This document shows, piece by piece, positions 57,357 to 64,000 of a DNA stretch of 64,000 nt. The position numbers and the translations under genes were made by a program. The notes under the pieces are model-generated. The model ran no database searches. It saw nothing but the letters and a program-made list of their open reading frames with translations, and was not told the DNA's origin. The stretch covers positions 9,327,984-9,391,983 of the forward strand of contig NC_135567.1 in assembly GCF_964340395.1 (NCBI RefSeq), in the 5' to 3' direction. This DNA comes from Glandiceps talaboti. Taxonomy: Eukaryota > Hemichordata > Enteropneusta > Spengelidae. Each line of letters opens with the position of its first letter. Position 1 is the first letter of the stretch.

Positions 57357-60300
57357 GTAACATTAACCTATGAAGTCTAATGTTAATATGATCAAGGTAA
57401 CATGTTAACATTGTCAAGGTAAAGTTAACCTAATGGGTCAGATGTTAACATTGCCAAGGTAAAGTTAACCTAAGGAGTCAGATGTTAACATTGCCAAGGT
57501 AAAGTTAACCTAAGGAGTCCGATATTAACATTGTCAAGGTAACGTTAACCTAAGGAGTCAGATGTTAACATTGCCAAGGTAACATTAACCTAAGGAGTCA
57601 GATGTTAACATTGTCAAGGTAACATTAACCTAAGGAGTCAGATGTTAACATTGCCAAGGTAACATTAACCTAAGGAGTCAGATGTTAACATTGTCAAGGT
57701 AACGTTAACCTAAGGAGTCAGATGTTAACATTGTCAAGGTAACATTAACCTAAGGAGTCAGATGTTAACATTGTCAAGGTAACATTAACCTAAGGAGTCA
57801 GATGTTAACATTGCCAAGGTAACATTAACCTAAGGAGTCAGATGTTAACATTGCCAAGGTAACATTAACCTAAGGAGTCAGATGTTAACATTGTCAAGGT
57901 AACATTAACCTAAGGAGTCAGATGTTAACATTGCCAAGGTAAAGTTAACCTAGGGAGTCAGATGTTAACATTGCCAAGGTAAAGTTAACCTAAGGAGTCA
58001 GATATTAACATTGTCAAAGTAACATTAACCTAAGGAGTCAGATGTTAACATTGTCAAAGTAAAGTTAACCTAAGGAATCAGATGTTAACATTGCCAAGGT
58101 AAAGTTAACCTAAGGAGTCAGATATTAACATTGTCAAGGTAACATTAACCTAAGGAGTCAGATGTTAACATTGTCAATGTAAAGTTAACCTAAGGAGTCA
58201 GATATTAACATTGTCAAGGTAACATTAACCTAAGGAGTCAGATGTTAACATTGCCAAGGTAAAGTTAACCTAAGGAGTCAGATATTAACATTGTCAAAGT
58301 AACATTAACCTAAGGAGTCAGATGTTAACATTGTCAAAGTAAAGTTAACCTAAGGAATCAGATGTTAACATTGCCAAGGTAAAGTTAACCTAAGGAGTCA
58401 GATGTTAACATTGTCAATGTAAAGTTAACCTAAGGAGTCAAATGTTAACATTGTCAAGGTAAAGTTAACCTAAGGAGTCAGATGTTAACATTGCCAAGGT
58501 AAAGTTAACCTAAGGAGTCAGATGTTAACATTGCCAAGGTAACATTAACCTAAGGAGTCAGATGTTAACATTGTCAAAGTAAAGTTAACCTAAGGAGTCA
58601 GATGTTAACATTGTCAAGGTAAAGTTAACCTAAGGAGTCAGATGTTAACATTGCCAAGGTAAAATTAACCTAAGGAGTCAGATGTTAACATTGCCAAGGT
58701 AAAGTTAACCTAAGGAGTCAGATGTAACATTGTCAAGGTAACATTAACCTAAGGAGTCAGATGTTAACATTGTCAAGGTAACATTAACCTAAGGAGTCAA
58801 ATGTTAACATTGCCAAGGTAAAGTTAACCTAAGGAGTCAGATGTTAACATTGCCAAGGTAACATTAACCTAAGGAGTCAGATGTTAACATTGTCAAGGTA
58901 AAGTTAACCTAAGGTGTCAGATGTTAACATTGTCAAGGTAAAGTTAATCTAAGGAGTCAGATGTTAACATTGCCAAGGTAACATTAACCTAAGGAGTCAG
59001 ATGTTAACATTGCCAAGGTAAAGTTAACCTAAGGAGGCAGATGTTAACATTGCCAAGGTAACATTAACCTAAGGAGTCAGATGTTAACATTGTCAAGGTA
59101 AAATTAACCTAAGGAGTCAGATGTTAACATTGCCAAGGTAACATTAACCTAAGGAGTCAGATATTAACATTGCCAAGGTAACATTAACCTAAGGAGTCAG
59201 ATGTTAACATTGTCAAGGTAACATTAACCTAAGGAGTCAAATGTTAACATTGTCAAGGTAAAGTTAACCTAAGGAGTCAGATGTTAACATTGCCAAGGTA
59301 AAGTTAACCTAAGGAGTCAGATGTTAACATTGCCAAGGTAAAGTTAACCTAAGGAGTCAGATGTTAACACTGTCAAGGTAACATTAACCTAAGGTGTCAG
59401 ATGTTAACATTGTCAAGGTAAAATTTACCTAAGGAGTCAGATGTTAACATTGTCAAGGTAACGTTAACCTAAGGAGTCTGATGTTAACATTGCCAAGGTA
59501 ACATTAACCTAAGCAGTCAGATGTTAACATTGCCAAGGTAAAGTTAACCTAGGGAGTCAGTTGTTAACATTGCCAAGGTAAAGTTAACCTAAGGAGTCAG
59601 ATGTTAACATTATCAAGGTAACATTAATCTAAGGAGTCAGATGTTAACATTGTCAAGGTAAAATTAACCTAAGGAGTCAGATATTAACATTGTCAAGGTA
59701 ACATTAACCTAAGGAGTCAGATGTTAACATTGCCAAGGTAACATTAACCTAAGGAGTCAGATGTTAACATTATCAAGGTAACATTAACCTAAGGAGTCAG
59801 ATGTTAATATTGTCAAGGTAAAATTAACCTAAGGAGTCAGATGTTAACATTGCCAAAGTAAAGTTAACCTAAGGAGTCAGATATTAACATTGTCAAGGTA
59901 ACATTAACCTAAGGAGTCAGATGTTAACATTATCAAGGTAACATTAACCTAAGGAGTCAGATGTTAACATTGTCAAGGTAGCATTAACCTAAGGAGTCAG
60001 ATGTTCACATTGTCAAGGTAAAGTTAACCTAAGGAGTCAGATATTAACATTGCCAAGGTAACATTGACCTAAGGAGTCAGATGTTAACATTATCAATGTA
60101 ACATTAACCTAAGGAGTCAGATTTTAACATTGTCAAGGTAACATTAACCTAAGGAGTCAGATGTTAACATTATCAAGGTAACATTAACCTAAGGAGTCAG
60201 ACGTTAACATTGTCAAGGTAACATTAACCTAAGGAGTCAGATGTTAACATTATCAAGGTAACATTAACCTAAGGAGTCAGATGTTAACATTGTCAAGGTA

Positions 60301-60445
60301 AAATTAACCTAAGGAGTCAGATGTTAATATTGCCAAAGTAAAGTTAACCTAAGGAGTCAGATATTAACATTGTCAAGGTAACATTAACCTAAGGAGTCAG
60401 ATGTTAACATTGTCTAGGTAACATTAACCTAAGGAGTCTGATATT
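57339..60445 (+). repeat. 40-bp minisatellite carrying a copied 5' splice site, about 77 units
   Basis: Unit: GATGTTAACATTGTCAAG then GTAACATTAACCTAAGGAGT and CA. The first unit overlaps exon 57,180-57,356: its GATGTTAACATTATTAAG is coding and the GTAACATTAACC is the intron start. The second unit follows at exactly 40 bp. Sub-variants alternate (GTAACATT or GTAAAGTT; TTGTC, TTGCC or TTATC). Period is kept for 3.1 kb with one or two single-base losses (58,726). Confidence 0.98.
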
Positions 60446-60465
60446 AATATGTGTGGTATGATGTG

Positions 60466-60660
60466 TTGCATTGCATTGCGTTATGTTGTGTTGTGTTGTG
60501 TTGTGTTGTGTTGTGTTGTATTGTGTTGTGTTGTGTTGTGTTGTGTTGTGTTGTGTTGCGTTGCGTTGTGTTGCTTTGTGTTGTGTTGTGTTGCGTTGCG
60601 TTGTGTTGTGTAGTATTGTGTTGTGTTGTGTTGTGTTGTGTTGTGTTGTGTTGTGTTGTG
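60466..60660. repeat. (TTGTG)n pentanucleotide repeat
   Basis: About 195 bp of TTGTG with TTGCG variants, directly after the 40-bp array. Confidence 0.96.
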
Positions 60661-60730
60661 CCGAAAATGTCATAGATAAATTTTAAAACTATTTACATAC
60701 TCCTCTGATAATTCTTATATTTCAACACAG

Positions 60731-60787
60731 ATAGGTCAAGCTAAATTAGGTCTACCTGCCGTAGAATACTACACAGATGACAAAAAG
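60731..60787 (+). CDS. M13 peptidase, fifth exon
   Basis: 19 codons: IGQAKLGLPAVEYYTDDKK. Matches the well-conserved 'q.gLgLP...yY' motif. Acceptor TTCAACACAG, donor AAG|GTAAAT. Confidence 0.88.
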
Positions 60788-61018
60788 GTAAATAAAAACT
60801 CAAATTACCCTTATATTGATTATTTAATATCACGAGTAAAAAAAAGTCAAATTGCAGAGATTGCATTCATAAATATATTTCATCTACAATTCAAGTTGTT
60901 TTGTAGTCTATTCATAACCTACAGAAGAAAGGTTAGAAATTGAACTTGATTGATAGATGGCCTTCTCCCAAAACGTTCTGCAAAATATAAATATTTCTTT
61001 GACATATTTATATTATAG

Positions 61019-61141
61019 GAAAGGGAAAGGAAGGCCTACATGACATTTATAGCAAATGTTGCTACTTTACTGGGAGCTGATGAAGAGGCAGCCAATAAAA
61101 GGTCTATAGAAATATATGAATTCGAAGCCCAGCTAGCTAAG
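61019..61141 (+). CDS. M13 peptidase, sixth exon
   Basis: 41 codons: ERERKAYMTFIANVATLLGA, DEEAANKRSIEIYEFEAQLA and K. Corresponds to the 'Y......m..lLg......a......E..LA' helix pair of the family. Acceptor TATTATAG, donor AAG|GTAATG. Confidence 0.9.
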
Positions 61142-61244
61142 GTAATGTCAAATTGTTGTTATTGTTTGTATACAAGTTTATTAGCACAGCTAGTCCAGTA
61201 CGGACTTATCTTCAGAGTGGTCCTTATAATGTTATGTTAGTTGG

Positions 61245-61500
61245 CTGTTTTTTTATTAATTGTTCTCCAAGTCTGTGCTCCAAGCACTTTACAATTATTA
61301 CCCTTGGCACGGATCTATAGCGACACAGCGGCCCTTTACTCAACTCCCTGGGGATCATACAGCCCATTGCAGCCTTTATAAACGCATAGATTAAAGCTTT
61401 CACATTGCAACCTCTATCCCACCAGGTCCCCAATTATTCAGCTGGGATGACTGAGGCACAGTCGTGGTTCAAATCTTGCCCAAGGACTTAGCCACATTCA
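61245..61500 (-). mobile_element. SINE body, copy 3 (headless), in an M13 intron
   Basis: Sense of the element is the minus strand. Shares GGCAAGATTTGAACCAC, CAGCTGAATAATTGGGGACC and CCAGGGAGTTGAG with the copies at 12.3 and 34.6 kb. The tRNA-like head is absent, as is usual for 5' truncation. Confidence 0.65.
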
Positions 61501-62435
61501 TAAATAAATTTTACGCTCATGGGAGATTACGTTTTTGACAAAAAGACATACATATTTCGACTCTAGACTAACAATAACAGAGACACACAAAAAACTTTGC
61601 CCAATCACATTGAACACTGATAAGCGTTGCTATTCTTTCACATTGCAGTAAAAACTGAAAACATTACACATGGACTTGATGATTTTAATGGCTGCAATTG
61701 TTTATTTTCTAACTGATAATCAATATTTCAACTTGACTACTGTGCGTGAACCTATGTCATTGTTTCTTTTGCATTAAAAGTTGTCTGAGGGTGTGTAATA
61801 AATGTTATGTTACATGAGTGAAACACAAAGCCTACATCATTTTAGCTGTATATGTCATGAGTGATACACCAAGCCAACATCATATTAGCTGTATATATCA
61901 TGTTACATGAGTGAAACACCAAGTCAACAACAGTTTAACTGTAAATGTCATGTTAAATGAGTGAAACACCAAGCCTACATCATTTTAGCTGTAATTCAAT
62001 GCCGTTTGGACTGTACAACATTTCGAGTGAAGCATTATACCCAACAAGAACATTTCAGATTATGGTCCAGTGTAGCTACTGCAGTTCTTATTAACTTACT
62101 GGTGTATACTCAGCCATCATTTGCAATTGACTGAACTCAAATCTTGTATAATAATTTATAACTTCAAAATGATGTGATGACGTAATTTATTAGAGGTATC
62201 CATATGAGGAAATAAATACTAAACAATCAAGTGTTATAACAGTGCCAGCAGACAGATGTAATGTTATATAAGGCATGCTTTGACACCATAGTACTAGAAT
62301 AGTGTAATGGAGATTTTATGGAAGTATTTTCACTCGAGTGAAAAGTTTATGGTTCAGCCTGTGACACTTTAAAGTTTTATTTTATTCACTGCTTGTCAAC
62401 TTCTTTAGAACTAACTGTAATCCTTAATCTTTCAG
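61501..62435. other. Intron of the M13 gene
   Basis: Contains a loose tandem duplication near 61,800-61,990 (GAGTGAAACACCAAGCC, ACATCATTTTAGCTGTA; four copies of about 55-60 bp). No exon seen. Confidence 0.5.
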
Positions 62436-62519
62436 ATATTTATTGATAAACAGATACTAGATGCTGAAACTTTGTATAATAAAATGACTATTGCCGAATT
62501 AAGTGCTCTAATGCCTTCT
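62436..62519 (+). CDS. M13 peptidase, seventh exon
   Basis: 28 codons: IFIDKQILDAETLYNKMTIA then ELSALMPS. The 'lyn.mti.eL....P' motif is typical. Acceptor ATCTTTCAG, donor TCT|GTAAGT. Confidence 0.9.
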
Positions 62520-62691
62520 GTAAGTATAATTTGTAAATATATATATAACACAGTAGCAAGTAAGATACACAAGAGCCGTTACTCAGTGTTTCACACATTG
62601 CAATCATATTCATACAGCTCTACATACATGTGTATTTAGCACTTTTTACTCCAGTATAGACATATTACATATACTGAGTTTATATATATAT

Positions 62692-62845
62692 ATAGTTTTG
62701 ATAATTCTTGAACTCTTTCTTGGTTGTAACTCGGAGTTTCACGCATAGTGCGTTGATCAGACAACATCAGAGTGGTCTGATGATCGCACTATGCGTGAAA
62801 CTCCGAGTTACAACCAAGAAAGAGTTCCAGAACTATCAAAACTAT
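62692..62845. mobile_element. Foldback element, family 4
   Basis: The arms AACTCTTTCTTGGTTGTAAC and TCGGAGTTTCACGCATAGTG pair with the inverse at 62,788-62,845, around a short centre. MITE-like hairpin in an M13 intron. Confidence 0.85.
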
Positions 62846-62899
62846 TACGCTCTACCACTGCGGTATAGAGCACTGTCTTAGCAGATTGATACTCACCGA

Positions 62900-63489
<590 letters not shown>

Positions 63490-63617
63490 ATCAATTTTAA
63501 ATCCTATTTGGATAACGTGTTTGGAGTTGGCAAAGTTGCAAACAATGAAGATGTGATAGTTGAATCTCCGGACTATATTATTAAATTGTCACAGCTTGTA
63601 AACAATACAGATACCAG
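63490..63617 (+). CDS. M13 peptidase, eighth exon (last in window)
   Basis: Encodes INFKSYLDNVFGVGKVANNE, DVIVESPDYIIKLSQLVNNT and DT, ending in phase 2 at the donor CAG|GTAGGA. Matches 'i.w..yl..l.........v.v..p.Y...l..l...t'. The eight exons give about 343 residues, roughly half of a typical 700-780 residue M13 protein. The catalytic HExxH and ExxxD motifs lie beyond the window, so activity cannot be judged. Confidence 0.88.
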
Positions 63618-64000
63618 GTAGGAATTTTGATTCTGAATTTATTTAAGTTCCACAATGATTGGCCGCAATGTATCACGGATTAGTTATCTGCAATTCATAG
63701 GCGATTCCAGACACAGACAGGAAGTAGAGTGCCATCATGGCAAATTATCCAAAGGCCTACAGCGGTTGGTGCAAAACAGATACAGCCCAGGTACAGGCAA
63801 GGCCAGGTATCTTCTGACCATTTTATTGGATTCACATTCACATTTGGATCTATGGCAATTTTAATCTTCCCTTTCAATGCTAATTCAATAATGTTAATTC
63901 TTGGTGATGGGTACATTCTATGCTTTATAATTGTGGATTTCCATCATTGGGCATTAGGTGTGCATCTACCATTGTACTCACTTATTTTCTATGCAATGTA
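63618..64000. other. Intron of the M13 gene at the window end
   Basis: No exon recognised. The remaining M13 exons should follow on the plus strand. Confidence 0.5.

Noticed and set aside
60404-60686. Open frames in the (TTGTG)n tract
   Set aside because: Low-complexity pentanucleotide repeat, intronic in the M13 gene.

Overview
This is a window of animal nuclear DNA, AT-rich, with split genes, GT-AG introns and no operons. It also holds many non-LTR retrotransposon remnants, a Penelope-type fragment, a tRNA-derived SINE, foldback elements, long minisatellites and one 100-base run of N. The gene content is an LRR-type GPCR of the relaxin-receptor/GRL101 kind, neurexophilin/PC-esterase (NXPE) genes, a C2H2 zinc-finger gene and a neprilysin/ECE-like M13 peptidase. 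It fits a marine invertebrate, perhaps a lancelet or hemichordate, but the species cannot be fixed from the sequence.

Layout. 0-7 kb (+): the 3' part of an LRR-GPCR gene (two 72-bp LRR exons and one 7TM exon), a kinase-like exon, and an exon carrying about nineteen 60-bp coding repeats. 8-11.7 kb: LINE and Penelope-like debris. 12-48 kb: an NXPE locus. It has one complete five-exon gene on the minus strand (22,959 to 15,688, predicted 574 aa) and one on the plus strand (33,519 to 47,847, predicted 576 aa), head to head about 10.5 kb apart. Between them lie a two-exon C2H2 gene (minus, 351 aa), a Crypton-like open frame and several repeats. The 5' end of the plus-strand NXPE gene is also present as a 2-kb inverted copy at 12.3-14.3 kb, and further mosaic copies lie at 12.1-12.3 and 23.1-24.6 kb. 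Intron 2 of the plus-strand gene contains about 80 copies of a 34-bp minisatellite, a truncated LINE and a 1.9-kb TIR element. 49-53.5 kb: a foldback element and two LINE remnants. 53.7 kb to the end (+): the first eight recognisable exons of an M13 peptidase gene, which runs off the window before its zinc site.

The most unusual signal is that two minisatellites grow directly out of gene structure. A 40-bp array of about 77 copies in the M13 gene repeats an exon end together with its 5' splice site. A 23-bp array starts at the stop codon of both NXPE genes. A second notable item is a foldback family with shared 16-22 bp ends but unrelated palindromic interiors; one copy has an apparent 8-bp target duplication and an empty paralogous site in the same window.

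The products do not form one pathway. The receptor, the NXPE proteins (probable secretory-pathway glycan enzymes) and the M13 ectopeptidase all belong to the cell surface or secretory route, while the zinc-finger protein is nuclear. Their adjacency looks incidental apart from the NXPE duplication.
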